Origin: Bacteroides acidifaciens
Lineage (GTDB): Bacteria; Bacteroidota; Bacteroidia; Bacteroidales; Bacteroidaceae
NCBI RefSeq assembly: GCF_024623065.1
Contig: NZ_JANJZR010000034.1
Coordinates: forward strand, 1 to 43,978
Direction of reading: 5' to 3'
Length of the DNA stretch: 43,978 bases
The position numbers and the translations under genes were made by a program. Positions 19,207 to 28,135 of this stretch are shown here, in pieces. Each line of letters starts with the position of its first letter. The stretch's first letter is position 1. The notes under the pieces are model-generated. The model had not been told where the DNA came from, ran no database searches, and was given only the letters and a program-made list of their open reading frames with translations.

Positions 19207-19782
19207 ATGGATACAAGTAAGATTGTTGGCGAGAAAATTAAAGCCCTCCGCGAAGATAAATCAATAAGCATAGAAGAGTTGGCACAACGTTCAGGTTTGG
19301 CTATCGAACAGGTTGAACGTATTGAGAATAACATTGATATACCTTCTCTCGCACCGCTGATTAAGATTGCGCGTGTGTTGGGAGTACGTCTGGGTACTTT
19401 CCTTGATGATCAGGATGAAGTGGGACCGGTAGTATGCCGTAAGAAAGAAGCCAAGGATGCGATCAGTTTTTCCAATAATGCGATTCACTCTCGCAAACAC
19501 ATGGAATATCACTCGTTGTCCAAGTCAAAGGCGGACCGTCACATGGAACCGTTTATTATCGATGTGATGCCGACAGAAGATACTGACTTCGTGCTTTCTT
19601 CTCATGAAGGAGAAGAGTTTATCATGGTTATGGAAGGTATCATGGAAATCAGCTATGGTAAAAATACCTATCTGCTGGAAGAGGGTGATAGCATTTATTA
19701 TGATTCCATTGTTCCTCATCATGTACATGCTTATGAGGGACAGGCTGCAAAAATCCTGGCAGTAATTTATACGCCGATTTGA
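19207..19782 (+). CDS. XRE-type helix-turn-helix regulator with cupin domain
   Basis: A 191-residue cytosolic regulator. Residues 8-64 are a Cro/CI-type HTH (GEKIKALREDKSISIEELAQ). The C-terminal half (about 110-188) is a cupin with EGEEFIMVMEGIMEI and a metal-binding-like PHHVHAY. Proteins of this build sense a small ligand and control a neighbouring metabolic gene. The acyl-CoA ligase starts 42 bases downstream in the same direction and is the likely target and operon partner. Confidence 0.9.
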   Translation: MDTSKIVGEKIKALREDKSISIEELAQRSGLAIEQVERIENNIDIPSLAPLIKIARVLGVRLGTFLDDQDEVGPVVCRKKEAKDAISFSNNAIHSRKHMEYHSLSKSKADRHMEPFIIDVMPTEDTDFVLSSHEGEEFIMVMEGIMEISYGKNTYLLEEGDSIYYDSIVPHHVHAYEGQAAKILAVIYTPI

Positions 19783-19824
19783 GTTAAGTATTAAATATCA
19801 AGTATTAAGTATAGAAAGAACTCC

Positions 19825-21474
19825 ATGCAATTATTTGACCGTACTTTGGGACAGTGGCTGGAACACTGGGCTGAAGAGACTCCTGATAAAGAATATATTG
19901 TATATTCCGACCGTAATCTCCGTTTTACCTGGAGCCAGTTTAATCGTCGTGTGGATGATATGGCAAAAGGGCTTATCGCCATCGGTGTGGAGCGAGGTAC
20001 GCATGTCGGTATCTGGGCTGCTAATGTGCCCGACTGGCTGACATTGCTATATGCCTGTGCCAAGATTGGGGCGGTATATGTTACTGTAAATACGAACTAT
20101 AAGCAATCCGAACTGGAATATCTTTGCCAGAACTCGGATATGCATACTCTCTGTATCGTGAATGGTGAGAAGGACAGCGACTTCGTACAGATGACCTACA
20201 CAATGCTGCCCGAGTTGAAAACTTGCGAACGCGGACATTTAAAGAGTGAGCGTTTTCCGTACATGAAGAATGTAGTGTATGTGGGGCAGGAAAAACATCG
20301 TGGAATGTATAACACGGCTGAGATTCTGTTGCTGGGGGATAATGTGGCTGATGATCGTTTGAACAAACTCAAGAGCAAGGTTAGCTGCCATGATGTGGTA
20401 AATATGCAATATACCTCGGGCACTACCGGTTTCCCGAAAGGGGTGATGTTGACACATTATAATATCACCAATAATGGATTTCTGACCGGTGAGCACATGA
20501 AGTTTACGGCGGATGACAAACTCTGCTGTTGCGTCCCGTTGTTCCATTGTTTTGGAGTTGTACTGGCTACCATGAACTGTCTGACCCATGGTTGTACACA
20601 AGTGATGGTTGAGCGTTTTGACCCGTTGGTTGTGTTGGCTTCTATTCATAAAGAACGTTGTACGGCTCTTTACGGAGTACCGACTATGTTTATTGCCGAA
20701 TTGCATCATCCGATGTTCGATCTCTTTGATATGTCTTGTCTACGTACAGGTATTATGGCGGGTTCGCTGTGTCCTGTCGAACTGATGAAGCAGGTAGAAG
20801 AGAAAATGTATATGAAGGTGACCAGCGTCTACGGATTGACAGAGGCTGCTCCGGGTATGACGGCCACCCGTATTGACGACCCGTTCGATGTACGTTGCAA
20901 TACGGTAGGTCGTGATTTTGAATTTACGGAAGTTAAGGTGCTCGATCCGGAAACAGGCGAGGAGTGTCCGGTCGGCGTACAAGGTGAGATGTGCAATCGT
21001 GGCTATAACACGATGAAGGGATATTATAAGAATCCCGAAGCAACCGCCGAAGTGCTTGATGCCAACAACTTCCTGCATTCCGGCGACCTGGGTATAAAAG
21101 ATGAAGATGGAAACTACCGGATTACCGGACGAATCAAAGATATGATTATTCGCGGTGGAGAAAATATTTATCCACGTGAAATCGAAGAGTTCCTTTATAA
21201 ACTTGACGGAGTGAAAGATGTTCAGGTAGCGGGTATCCCTTCAAAAAAATACGGTGAGGCTGTCGGGGCGTTTATCATCTTGCAGGAAGGTGTGACGATG
21301 CAGGCGGAGGACGTGCAAGACTTCTGTAGAAATAAAATATCCCGCTATAAAATACCAAAATATATCTTCTTTGTGAACGAATTCCCGATGACGGGCAGTG
21401 GAAAGATTCAAAAGTTCAGACTGAAAGACCTGGGGCTGCAACTTTGCAAAGAGCAGGGAATAGAGATTATTTAG
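19825..21474 (+). CDS. AMP-binding acyl-CoA ligase (medium/long-chain fatty acid type)
   Basis: A 549-residue adenylate-forming enzyme that activates a carboxylic acid to acyl-AMP and then acyl-CoA. The P-loop [16 protein letters not shown] is near 194-209, the [12 protein letters not shown] aromatic/adenine motif near 336-347, the hinge [16 protein letters not shown] near 433-448, and the catalytic lysine region [12 protein letters not shown] near the C terminus. The family best fits FadD-like fatty-acyl-CoA synthetases; the exact acid is uncertain. It is probably cotranscribed with the HTH-cupin regulator. Confidence 0.92.
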   Translation: MQLFDRTLGQWLEHWAEETPDKEYIVYSDRNLRFTWSQFNRRVDDMAKGLIAIGVERGTHVGIWAANVPDWLTLLYACAKIGAVYVTVNTNYKQSELEYLCQNSDMHTLCIVNGEKDSDFVQMTYTMLPELKTCERGHLKSERFPYMKNVVYVGQEKHRGMYNTAEILLLGDNVADDRLNKLKSKVSCHDVVNMQYTSGTTGFPKGVMLTHYNITNNGFLTGEHMKFTADDKLCCCVPLFHCFGVVLATMNCLTHGCTQVMVERFDPLVVLASIHKERCTALYGVPTMFIAELHHPMFDLFDMSCLRTGIMAGSLCPVELMKQVEEKMYMKVTSVYGLTEAAPGMTATRIDDPFDVRCNTVGRDFEFTEVKVLDPETGEECPVGVQGEMCNRGYNTMKGYYKNPEATAEVLDANNFLHSGDLGIKDEDGNYRITGRIKDMIIRGGENIYPREIEEFLYKLDGVKDVQVAGIPSKKYGEAVGAFIILQEGVTMQAEDVQDFCRNKISRYKIPKYIFFVNEFPMTGSGKIQKFRLKDLGLQLCKEQGIEII

Positions 21475-21521
21475 AAATTTATGATTATTTAAAGACACAC
21501 AAAGTTTTTTGATTATAAACT

Positions 21522-21571
21522 GTGAACGGTGAACTCTCTGCAATCAATTATGCAGTTTGTTCACCGTTCAC
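21522..21571. terminator. Long hairpin between convergent ligase and manC genes
   Basis: GTGAACGGTGAAC (21522-21534) and GTTCACCGTTCAC (21559-21571) are perfect 13-base inverted arms; an inner CTGCA/TGCAG extends the stem. It lies between two convergent genes and may end both transcripts, though no long T run follows directly. Confidence 0.65.
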
Positions 21572-21621
21572 TATTTGTATAGTCTTATCCGGTTTTGTCT
21601 CCGGCGTCAGGTTGCGTGTTA

Positions 21622-22704
21622 TTAAATGAAATCATCGCCCAGTTGCATTTGGGCGTCGTTTACATATTTACGGATAGCATGTTCTTCATCTTTGCGGCAA
21701 ATCAAAAGAACGTTGTCCGATTCGGCTATCAGAAATCCTTCCAGTCCATCGATAACGGCCAGTTTGCCTTTCGGAAGTACTACCATATTATCTTTACTAT
21801 TATATATAAGTGAATGGCATTTCAGCGTAACATTGCCTTCCGGATCTCTTTCCGATAAATCATAAAGTGATCCCCAAGTTCCAAGATCGGACCAGCCAAA
21901 ATCTCCTAATGATACATACACATTATCCGCTTTCTCCATAATGCCGAAGTCGATGGATACATTAGGACATGCTGGGAAGTTTTCTTCGATGAATGCTTTC
22001 TCCTTGTCGGTGGCATAAATATCTTTTCCCGGTGCCAGTTTGGAAGCTAATTCAGGCAGTAAATCTTCACTTGCTTTGATGATTGTATTTACATTCCACA
22101 TAAATAGGCCGGAATTCCAATAAAATTCTCCGCTCTCTACGAATACTTTAGCTAATTCCAGTTCCGGTTTCTCTGTGAATGTTTTTACTTTATAGAAGTT
22201 TTCTCCTGCGGGTTCGTCTATTTGTATATATCCGTACCCTGTTTCCGGGCGATTGGGTTTAATACCTAATGTCAGTAGCTTTTCCGAGCGTGAAACAAAA
22301 TCAAGTCCTTTTTCGATAGTGGCGAGAAACTCATCCTCTTTTAAAATTAAATGGTCTGAAGGAGCGACTACGATATTGGCGTTCGGGTTCAGTGCCCGGA
22401 TGTGGTAAGCGGCCCATGCTATACACGGAGCGGTATTTCGTCTTGCGGGTTCCAGCAGAATCTGTTCTTCGTTCACTTCGGGCAATTGTTCCTTCACTAA
22501 GTCCGCATACATTGCATTGGTAACGATGAAAATATTTTCTGTTGGGATAATCTTTTGGAACCGGTCGAAAGTCTGTTGCAAAAGTGAACGGCCCGTTCCG
22601 AAGAAATCTAAGAATTGTTTGGGCAATGTTTTGCGGCTAAACGGCCAGAAGCGGCTTCCAATGCCGCCACCCATAATCACGCAATAATTATCCTGGTTTG
22701 TCAT
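21622..22704 (-). CDS. manC: Mannose-1-phosphate guanylyltransferase
   Basis: A 360-residue nucleotidyltransferase making GDP-mannose from mannose-1-phosphate and GTP, feeding capsule, glycan and GDP-fucose pathways. The N-terminal signature GGGIGSRFWPFSRKTLPKQF is at 12-31, with VAPSDHLIL near 116 and FTEKPE near 174. It has only the pyrophosphorylase part, without the isomerase domain of fused forms. On the minus strand, upstream of the tRNA-Leu gene; a weak -7 box TACATTAG (22739-22732) precedes it. Confidence 0.94.
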   Translation of the reverse strand: MTNQDNYCVIMGGGIGSRFWPFSRKTLPKQFLDFFGTGRSLLQQTFDRFQKIIPTENIFIVTNAMYADLVKEQLPEVNEEQILLEPARRNTAPCIAWAAYHIRALNPNANIVVAPSDHLILKEDEFLATIEKGLDFVSRSEKLLTLGIKPNRPETGYGYIQIDEPAGENFYKVKTFTEKPELELAKVFVESGEFYWNSGLFMWNVNTIIKASEDLLPELASKLAPGKDIYATDKEKAFIEENFPACPNVSIDFGIMEKADNVYVSLGDFGWSDLGTWGSLYDLSERDPEGNVTLKCHSLIYNSKDNMVVLPKGKLAVIDGLEGFLIAESDNVLLICRKDEEHAIRKYVNDAQMQLGDDFI

Positions 22705-22812
22705 GATAGTGACTCTATTTTAAAGTTTCTGCTAATGTACGGTTTATTCTCTGAATAGAGAAGTGTTTAAGATATGTTTTATTATTTTTTTCTCCTTTTT
22801 TTCGTCAAACTA

Positions 22813-22842
22813 TTGTGGAATCAAAATAATGTTGTATCTTTG
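22813..22842 (+). promoter_or_regulatory. Promoter of tRNA-Leu
   Basis: TTG (22813-22815), 19 bases, TATCTTTG (22835-22842), 26 bases before the mature tRNA 5' end. Confidence 0.7.
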
Positions 22843-22868
22843 CACCGCAATTGAGAAATCAAGTATGC

Positions 22869-22952
22869 GCCCAGATGGCGGAATCGGTAGACGCGCTGGT
22901 CTCAAACACCAGTGGATTCACTTCCATCCCGGTTCGACCCCGGGTCTGGGTA
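22869..22952 (+). tRNA. tRNA-Leu (CAA)
   Basis: An 84-base class II tRNA with acceptor arms GCCCAGA and TCTGGGT, anticodon loop CTCAAAC (anticodon CAA, leucine), a long variable arm, T arm CCCGG/CCGGG and discriminator A. CCA is not encoded. Its last 13 bases plus one form the 14-bp left attachment repeat of the inserted element, so the tRNA stays complete after integration. Confidence 0.95.
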
Positions 22953-22953
22953 C
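22940..22953 (+). repeat. attL core, 14-bp direct repeat
   Basis: CCGGGTCTGGGTAC at the 3' end of tRNA-Leu is repeated exactly at 39044-39057. Neighbouring bases differ, so the shared core is 14 bp. Confidence 0.85.
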
Positions 22954-22957
22954 GAAT

Positions 22958-22992
22958 AAACCCTGATAATCACCTGATTGTCAGGGTTTTCT
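22958..22992 (+). terminator. Element-borne terminator downstream of tRNA-Leu
   Basis: AAACCCTGA (22958-22966) and TCAGGGTTT (22981-22989) pair perfectly, with inner AATC/GATT, and are followed by T-rich sequence. It lies just inside the element and would replace the tRNA's own terminator, now displaced to 39062. Confidence 0.75.
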
Positions 22993-23005
22993 GCTTTTAT
23001 AGGGC

Positions 23006-23028
23006 GTACTAAATGTGTACTGAATGAC
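23006..23028. repeat. Left subterminal repeat, candidate integrase arm site
   Basis: A 23-base sequence containing two GTACT words (GTACTAAA and GTGTACTGAAT) is repeated at 38914-38936 with two mismatches. A further GTGTACT lies at 23044-23050. Direct repeats near both ends are what arm-type integrase or excisionase sites look like; the role is inferred. Confidence 0.6.
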
Positions 23029-23152
23029 GAATACAAAGAAAAGGTGTACTTTTATAATTTTTCTCCCTGTATCTTTATAATTTCTTAACTCTTATCCTGT
23101 CTTTTCTTCCTTATTATTGCCGATGTTTTCGGGAAAAGTGAGATTCTTACCT

Positions 23153-23160
23153 TATATTTG
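23153..23160 (+). promoter_or_regulatory. Promoter -7 box of first element gene
   Basis: TATATTTG fits TAnnTTTG 28 bases before the ATG at 23189. The -33 element is weak. Confidence 0.45.
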
Positions 23161-23188
23161 TAGTAAGAACGTTTAAAGGCACACGATT

Positions 23189-24097
23189 ATGGAAAATCAT
23201 ATAGAAACCAATTTCAGAGGAATACAGAAGATATTAGATAGTTGTATAGCTCATGACTATAAAACTAAAGTAGATGCACTATTTTTAAAACGTGAATATT
23301 TGACGCAAGCCCAGCTAAAGGATTATTTGCGACAAGAAATTTTCCGTGTGACTGAAAATATTGTAGCCATCCAACAAAAATACCGTGTCGTGCGTAACAT
23401 TGTATTGGATATGGATATTCCTGATTTTTTGTGGGAAAGCGGTTATTTTGAGGACTTGAACTCTGATGAGAGGAAAAAGTACATCGTTTTCCGCTGTTCT
23501 GATTTTGATATGGATGCATATTTGCATGAACCGTCTTGCTATGATGAACGGCTTCCCTATTTTTCCATCATCGTTAGCCTTGTGGTACTTTCCAAGTATT
23601 TGTACTTTCTGCAAGAGCAGGAGAGCAAATACTATACAGATTCTGTTGCCACTAAAGAACAAGTCTTGCCAAAAGAAAAAGATGAAAGTGTAGAAACCAC
23701 TCCAGCCAAGATTGTGGGTAAAAGCAATCCCTTCAAATCCACTTTGAAAGCCAATGAAATCAAACTTCTGACCGAATGTGTGAACGAAGCGAATATGTTT
23801 ACTACTACTGTCAGCACCAAAATACTTACCGATTTTTTCAACTGTAAGTTGGACGGTGTATTGAAAGTTAATAATACCCGTCTGTTGGCTTATCTAATGA
23901 TGCAACTCAGCTGTTATAACTACATCGTTTATGAGTGGCAGTCAGTTATAGCAAACAACAAGTTGATATTGAAGAAGATAAAAGGAGAACCGCTTACACG
24001 TACTGACTTGTCGAGTGCGACAGACCAGGCGAAGAACATCTATCCGAAAGGATATGAAATCATAGACAAATACATCAAACAACTGCAAAAAGGTTGA
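23189..24097 (+). CDS. Element-encoded protein of unknown function
   Basis: I do not recognise this 302-residue protein. It has no signal peptide or clear membrane helix; a mostly helical N-terminal part (1-150) with a hydrophobic run (FSIIVSLVVLSKYLYFLQEQ, near 124-143) is joined by a charged linker (about 150-180, KEQVLPKEKDESVE) to a second helical domain ending in DKYIKQLQKG. It is the first gene inside the left end and has its own promoter. Its place next to excision and replication genes suggests a role in element maintenance, but that is only a guess. Confidence 0.7.
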   Translation: MENHIETNFRGIQKILDSCIAHDYKTKVDALFLKREYLTQAQLKDYLRQEIFRVTENIVAIQQKYRVVRNIVLDMDIPDFLWESGYFEDLNSDERKKYIVFRCSDFDMDAYLHEPSCYDERLPYFSIIVSLVVLSKYLYFLQEQESKYYTDSVATKEQVLPKEKDESVETTPAKIVGKSNPFKSTLKANEIKLLTECVNEANMFTTTVSTKILTDFFNCKLDGVLKVNNTRLLAYLMMQLSCYNYIVYEWQSVIANNKLILKKIKGEPLTRTDLSSATDQAKNIYPKGYEIIDKYIKQLQKG

Positions 24098-24149
24098 GCA
24101 TAGATTGAACGCTCAAACAAAGGTCAATTAGACTTCATTTTCAACCTCT

Positions 24150-24157
24150 TAACTTTG
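24150..24157 (+). promoter_or_regulatory. Promoter -7 box of the excisionase-RepA operon
   Basis: TAACTTTG fits TAnnTTTG; the leader to the ATG at 24223 would be about 58 bases. The -33 element is weak. Confidence 0.5.
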
Positions 24158-24222
24158 CCCCCGTTAACACAAAAGACGAGGGTGCGCACCTTCATATTGT
24201 TTCACCTAAAATCCCAAACGAT

Positions 24223-24510
24223 ATGGAAAAAGACTTGGAGTTAAGAGTTTCCGAACTCGAAAAGATGTTGTTCCTTTCAAAGAACGTGCTTAGCTTCGAT
24301 GAAGCGAGCAGGTTCTTGAACCTTTCTAAAAGTTACCTGTACAAGCTGACTTCGGGTAACTTGATACCCCATTACAAGCCACAAGGCAAAATGCTTTATT
24401 TTGAAAAGGCTGAGCTGGAAGCATGGTTGCGTCAGAACCCGGTGAAGACGCAGGCGCAGATAGAGCAGGAAGCGCAGAAGTATATCCTTAACCGTCCTCT
24501 AAAGAAATAA
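24223..24510 (+). CDS. Excisionase-family helix-turn-helix protein
   Basis: A 95-residue DNA-binding protein. After a short coiled N terminus (LELRVSELEKMLF) comes a MerR/excisionase-type HTH at about 25-70 (LSFDEASRFLNLSKSYLYKL, then a wing ending LEAWL). Such proteins help excise integrative elements or regulate their genes. Its stop codon overlaps the start of the RepA-like gene (TAATG), so the two are translationally coupled. Confidence 0.85.
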   Translation: MEKDLELRVSELEKMLFLSKNVLSFDEASRFLNLSKSYLYKLTSGNLIPHYKPQGKMLYFEKAELEAWLRQNPVKTQAQIEQEAQKYILNRPLKK

Positions 24511-25589
24511 TGGCTATGGAAAACAAGACGAAAGAGGAAATCGGACAAGGTACAGCCATGACGAAAGAAGATTTTGCAGCCCTTTGGAAAACCATTCGTC
24601 TAAAGGTGACGGACACTTATGAAGTACCGCCCGAAATTCTTTGGGTGAACGGTTCTACTATCGGCACGTTGGGCAATTTCAGTGCATCCACAGGCAAAGC
24701 CAAGAGCAAAAAGACATTCAACATTTCCGCCATTGTTGCGGCTGCATTGAAGAATGACGAGGTTTTGAAGTATTCGGCATATCTGCCACCGAACAAGCGC
24801 AAAATTCTCTATGTTGATACCGAGCAGAGCAAGTACCATTGCCATAAGGTCATGGAACGTATTTTGCGCCTTGCCGGACTGCCGACCGATAAAGATGTGG
24901 ACGATTTTGTTTTCATTGTGTTAAGGGAGCAGACCCCCGACAAACGTAAGCAGATAATTGGCTATATGTTAGAGAATATGCCCGATGTGGGGTTGCTCAT
25001 TATTGACGGAATCCGTGATTTGATGTACGACATCAACAGTCCGAGCGAATCGACCGACCTAATCAACCTTTTGATGCGCTGGTCAAGTGGGTATAATCTG
25101 CATATCCATACCGTACTGCATTTGAACAAGGGGGATGATAACACAAGAGGACATATCGGTACAGAGCTGAACAACAAAGCTGAAACCGTCCTGCAAATCA
25201 CGAAAAGCACGCAGGACGGCAATATAAGTGAAGTAAAGGCGATGCACATACGTGACCGGGAGTTTGACCCGTTCGCATTTCGCATCAATGATAACGCTTT
25301 GCCCGAAGTCATGAACGGTTATGTATTCCAGCAATCCAAGCAGGACAGACGCTTTCCGCTTACAGAGCTGACGGAACAGCAGCACCGGGAAGCATTGGAG
25401 AACGGTTTCGGTAAGCAGGTTGTACAAGGCTATTCCAATGTGATAGCGGCATTGAAACAAGGTTACGCAAGTATAGGTTACGAGCGTGGACGCAATGTCC
25501 TTGTGTCGCTTAACAAGTTCCTTGTGAACAAGCGCATGATTGTGAAAGAGGGTAAGGGCTATCGCTACAATCCTGATTTTCATTATTAA
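24510..25589 (+). CDS. RepA-like RecA-fold ATPase/helicase
   Basis: A 359-residue cytosolic ATPase of the hexameric RepA helicase type found on Bacteroides mobilizable elements. A phosphate-binding region lies near 50-65 (FSASTGKAKSKKT, an unusual Walker A), a Walker B VGLLIIDG near 159-166, and a HLNKGDDNTRGHIGTELNNKAE sensor region near 206-227; the C terminus looks like a small winged-helix domain. It would unwind DNA for element replication or transfer together with the primase downstream. Start at 24510 overlaps the HTH stop; 24516 is an alternative. Confidence 0.85.
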   Translation: MAMENKTKEEIGQGTAMTKEDFAALWKTIRLKVTDTYEVPPEILWVNGSTIGTLGNFSASTGKAKSKKTFNISAIVAAALKNDEVLKYSAYLPPNKRKILYVDTEQSKYHCHKVMERILRLAGLPTDKDVDDFVFIVLREQTPDKRKQIIGYMLENMPDVGLLIIDGIRDLMYDINSPSESTDLINLLMRWSSGYNLHIHTVLHLNKGDDNTRGHIGTELNNKAETVLQITKSTQDGNISEVKAMHIRDREFDPFAFRINDNALPEVMNGYVFQQSKQDRRFPLTELTEQQHREALENGFGKQVVQGYSNVIAALKQGYASIGYERGRNVLVSLNKFLVNKRMIVKEGKGYRYNPDFHY

Positions 25590-25600
25590 AAGTCGGTTTG

Positions 25601-25702
25601 GTTTAGTCCGGGTGTATATATAAGCGGAACGGACTGTCTGTTTCCCGGTATCGACAGCAGGCAGGTTTAGTATGGTACGGGTATATATATGACGGACTAA
25701 AC
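25601..25702. repeat. Structured repeats between RepA-like and primase genes
   Basis: GTTTAGTCCG (25601-25610) is inverted at 25693-25702 (CGGACTAAAC). Inside, two GGTTTAG..GGGTATATATA-type segments (25600-25623 and 25673-25692) repeat directly, and GACTGTC/CGACAG form a small inner stem. The placement between helicase and primase genes would suit a replication origin or an autoregulated leader; neither is shown. Confidence 0.5.
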
Positions 25703-25752
25703 AGGACTGGTGCACTTTTCAACTATTTTTTAATCCCCAAAAAGAAAATGTT

Positions 25753-26718
25753 ATGAACATCGAAGATGTGAAACAAATACCCATTGCAGACTATCTGCAT
25801 AGTTTAGGTTATTCGCCCGTCAAGCAGCAGGGTAACGGCTTATGGTATAAATCACCACTGAGAGAGGAACACGAAGCGTCCTTTAAGGTGAATACAGACC
25901 GCAACCTTTGGTATGACTTTGGCGCAGGGAAAGGCGGCAACATCATCGCCCTGGCAAAGGAACTTTACTTTTCCGACAGTCTGCCCTACCTTTTAAAAAG
26001 GATAGAAGAGCAGACCCCGAATGTTCGCCCAGTCAGTTTTTCTTTTCCCCAGTGTAGGACAGAACCAAGTTTCCAACATTTGGAAGTCCGGGACTTAACT
26101 CATCCGGCATTGCTCCGTTATTTGCAGGGACGGGGTATCAATATTGAGCTGGCAAAAAGAGAATGTAAGGAACTTCATTTTACCAATAACGGGAAGCCGT
26201 TCTTTGCTATCGGGTTTCCGAACATGGCAGGAGGTTACGAGGTTCGCAATTCCTTTTTCAAAGGCTGCATTGCCCCGAAAGACATCACCCATATACGGCA
26301 GCAGGGAGAGCCGAGAGAGAAGTGTCTGGTATTCGAGGGATTCATGGACTACCTCTCTTTCCTTACGCTCCGGATGAAGAACTGTCCGACCATGCCTGAC
26401 CTTGACAGGCAGGACTATGTTATTCTTAACTCGACTGTCAATGTGCCGAAAGCCATTGATGTGCTATACCCGTATGAACGCATCCACTGTATGCTTGACA
26501 ATGATGAGACAGGGTATAAGGCAACACGGGCTATCGAATTGGAATACTCCTACCGTGTGCGTGACTTCTCGCACAATTACAGAGGGTATTCGGACTTGAA
26601 CGATTATCTGTGCGGCAGGAAGCAGGAACAGAAAAACGCAGCCAGCCAAGTACAGGAAACGAAGCAGAAAACCGGACAACGTGCCGCCCAAAAACAAAAG
26701 AGAGGCAGGGGCATTTAA
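25753..26718 (+). CDS. Toprim-domain primase (CHC2-like N terminus)
   Basis: A 321-residue DnaG-type primase. The N terminus (1-75) follows the CHC2 zinc-finger primase pattern (IPIADYLHSLGY, LWYKSPLREEHEASFKV, NLWYDFGAGKGGNII), but the zinc-binding Cys/His positions are mostly replaced (YKSP for CPFH, DFGAG for CFGCG). The Toprim part shows VFEGFMDYLSF near 191-201 and LDNDETG near 249-255. It probably primes element DNA synthesis after transfer. It follows the RepA-like gene after a structured 163-base gap and precedes the candidate oriT. Confidence 0.87.
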   Translation: MNIEDVKQIPIADYLHSLGYSPVKQQGNGLWYKSPLREEHEASFKVNTDRNLWYDFGAGKGGNIIALAKELYFSDSLPYLLKRIEEQTPNVRPVSFSFPQCRTEPSFQHLEVRDLTHPALLRYLQGRGINIELAKRECKELHFTNNGKPFFAIGFPNMAGGYEVRNSFFKGCIAPKDITHIRQQGEPREKCLVFEGFMDYLSFLTLRMKNCPTMPDLDRQDYVILNSTVNVPKAIDVLYPYERIHCMLDNDETGYKATRAIELEYSYRVRDFSHNYRGYSDLNDYLCGRKQEQKNAASQVQETKQKTGQRAAQKQKRGRGI

Positions 26719-26751
26719 TCCGGCAGGATTGCCAGCGGCTGGCGGTTTCAT

Positions 26752-26822
26752 AGGGAGAGCAAGGTTATGTTTCGGTAAACCGAAACTACCTTGCTTTGCT
26801 CATCGCAAAGAAAATTTCTCCC
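26752..26822. other. Candidate origin of transfer (oriT)
   Basis: Nested inverted repeats directly upstream of the mobilization genes: GCAAGGT/ACCTTGC (26759-26765, 26788-26794) outside GTTTCGGT/ACCGAAAC (26769-26776, 26779-26786), then CTTTGC/GCAAAG nearby, and an outermost GGGAGA/TCTCCC pair (about 26753 and 26816). Inverted repeats next to a nic site and upstream of mobC/mobA are the usual oriT layout. The nic site itself is not identified. Confidence 0.6.
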
Positions 26823-26864
26823 GTTGGTCGCAATTTTTAAGACACCATTTAAACGTAAAAACCT

Positions 26865-27248
26865 ATGACGAATATAAAGGATAAGCCGGGGGGACGTCCG
26901 GCAAAGAAACGGATAGAGAAGCAGCAACGGGTTGTCAGTACGAAACTGACCGAGTTGCAGTATTACGCCATCAGGAAGCGAGCCGGAGAAGCCGGGTTGC
27001 GTGTCAGTGAGTATGTACGGCAGGCAGTTGTTTCGGCAGAGGTCATACCCCGGCTGAACAGGCAGGATGCGGACACCATCCGCAAGCTGGCAGGGGAAGC
27101 CAACAACATCAATCAGCTGGCGCATAGGGCAAATGCCGGAGGTTTCGCATTGGTGGCGGTGGAACTGGTGAAGCTCAAAAATAGGATTATTGAAATCATA
27201 AATCATTTGTCGGATGATTGGAAAAATAAAAAAGGGAAGCGGTTTTAA
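26865..27248 (+). CDS. MobC-like mobilization (relaxosome accessory) protein
   Basis: A 127-residue basic protein of the MobC/BmgB type. The N terminus is rich in Lys/Arg (GGRPAKKRIEKQQRVV), then a ribbon-helix-helix-like region (KLTELQYYAIRKRAGEAGLR, SEYVRQAVV) and the MobC tail (AGEANNINQLAHRANAGGF), which is characteristic of the family. It would bind oriT and help the relaxase open the strands. Its end overlaps the relaxase gene by 35 bases. Confidence 0.88.
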   Translation: MTNIKDKPGGRPAKKRIEKQQRVVSTKLTELQYYAIRKRAGEAGLRVSEYVRQAVVSAEVIPRLNRQDADTIRKLAGEANNINQLAHRANAGGFALVAVELVKLKNRIIEIINHLSDDWKNKKGKRF

Positions 27249-28131
27249 GGGCTGTGTGAACTATGTGCTTGGCAAGGAGCAGGCGGTTTTGCTTCATGCG
27301 GACGGGGTTCTGACGGAAAGCTGGAGCGATATAATCCGCAGCTTCTGTATGCAGACCGGGATGAATCCCGATTTGAAGAAGCCGGTCGGACACATTGCGT
27401 TAAGCTATTCGGCAGTGGATGTACCCAAATTGACGGACGAGAAAATGATAGAGCTTGCACAGGAGTATATGCGTGAAATGAAAATCACCGATACGCAGTA
27501 TATCATCGTGCGCCACCAAGACCGGGAGCATCCGCACGTACATATTGTATTCAACCGCATAGACAACAACGGCAGGACCATTTCGGACAGGAACGATATG
27601 TACCGTAACGAGCAGGTCTGCAAGAAGCTGAAAACCAAACACGGGCTTTATTTTGCTGGCGGAAAAGAACAGGTAAAGCAGCACCGATTGAAAGAGCCGG
27701 ACAAGTCGAAATACGAGATTTACACGGCTGTGAAGAATGAAATCGGCAAATCCCGTAACTGGCAGCAGTTACAGCAGCGGTTAGCGGAAAAGGGTATCAC
27801 CGTCCAGTTCAAACGAAAGGGACAGACCGATGAGATACAGGGCATATCCTTTTCCAAAGGCGAATACACATTCAAGGGTTCGGAGATAGACCGCAGTTTC
27901 AGTTTTTCCAAACTGGATAAATGTTTCGGGGATGCAGGAATGAATGTTGCCGGAAGCCAACGGCAAACAACCTTCGCACCTGTTCGGGAACAAGTACCTG
28001 CACCGGGCAAGGCTGACAGTCCGTTGATAACTGGTTCGCTCGGTCTGTTTTCCGCTTCTTCTCCCCCAGTGGATGAAGAACCTAATTTTAATTTGAGAAA
28101 GAAGAAAAAGAAAAAACGACTTAAACTGTAA
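27214..28131 (+). CDS. Relaxase, MobA/BmgA type (MOBP-like)
   Basis: A 305-residue strand-nicking relaxase. Motifs in order: N-terminal FKGCVNYVLGK with candidate catalytic Tyr17, GHIALSYS (59-66), and the metal-binding HPHVHIVFNR (106-115). The C terminus after about 250 is low-complexity and ends in a strongly basic Lys/Arg tail. It lacks helicase or primase domains, which are supplied by separate genes. It starts inside the end of mobC (35-base overlap). It should cut oriT and lead the strand through a helper conjugation machine. Confidence 0.92.
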   Translation: MIGKIKKGSGFKGCVNYVLGKEQAVLLHADGVLTESWSDIIRSFCMQTGMNPDLKKPVGHIALSYSAVDVPKLTDEKMIELAQEYMREMKITDTQYIIVRHQDREHPHVHIVFNRIDNNGRTISDRNDMYRNEQVCKKLKTKHGLYFAGGKEQVKQHRLKEPDKSKYEIYTAVKNEIGKSRNWQQLQQRLAEKGITVQFKRKGQTDEIQGISFSKGEYTFKGSEIDRSFSFSKLDKCFGDAGMNVAGSQRQTTFAPVREQVPAPGKADSPLITGSLGLFSASSPPVDEEPNFNLRKKKKKKRLKL

Positions 28132-28135
28132 AGAC

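Noticed and set aside
22763..22966. Open frame running through the tRNA-Leu gene
   Set aside because: It overlaps the whole tRNA and its promoter; no protein-like features.
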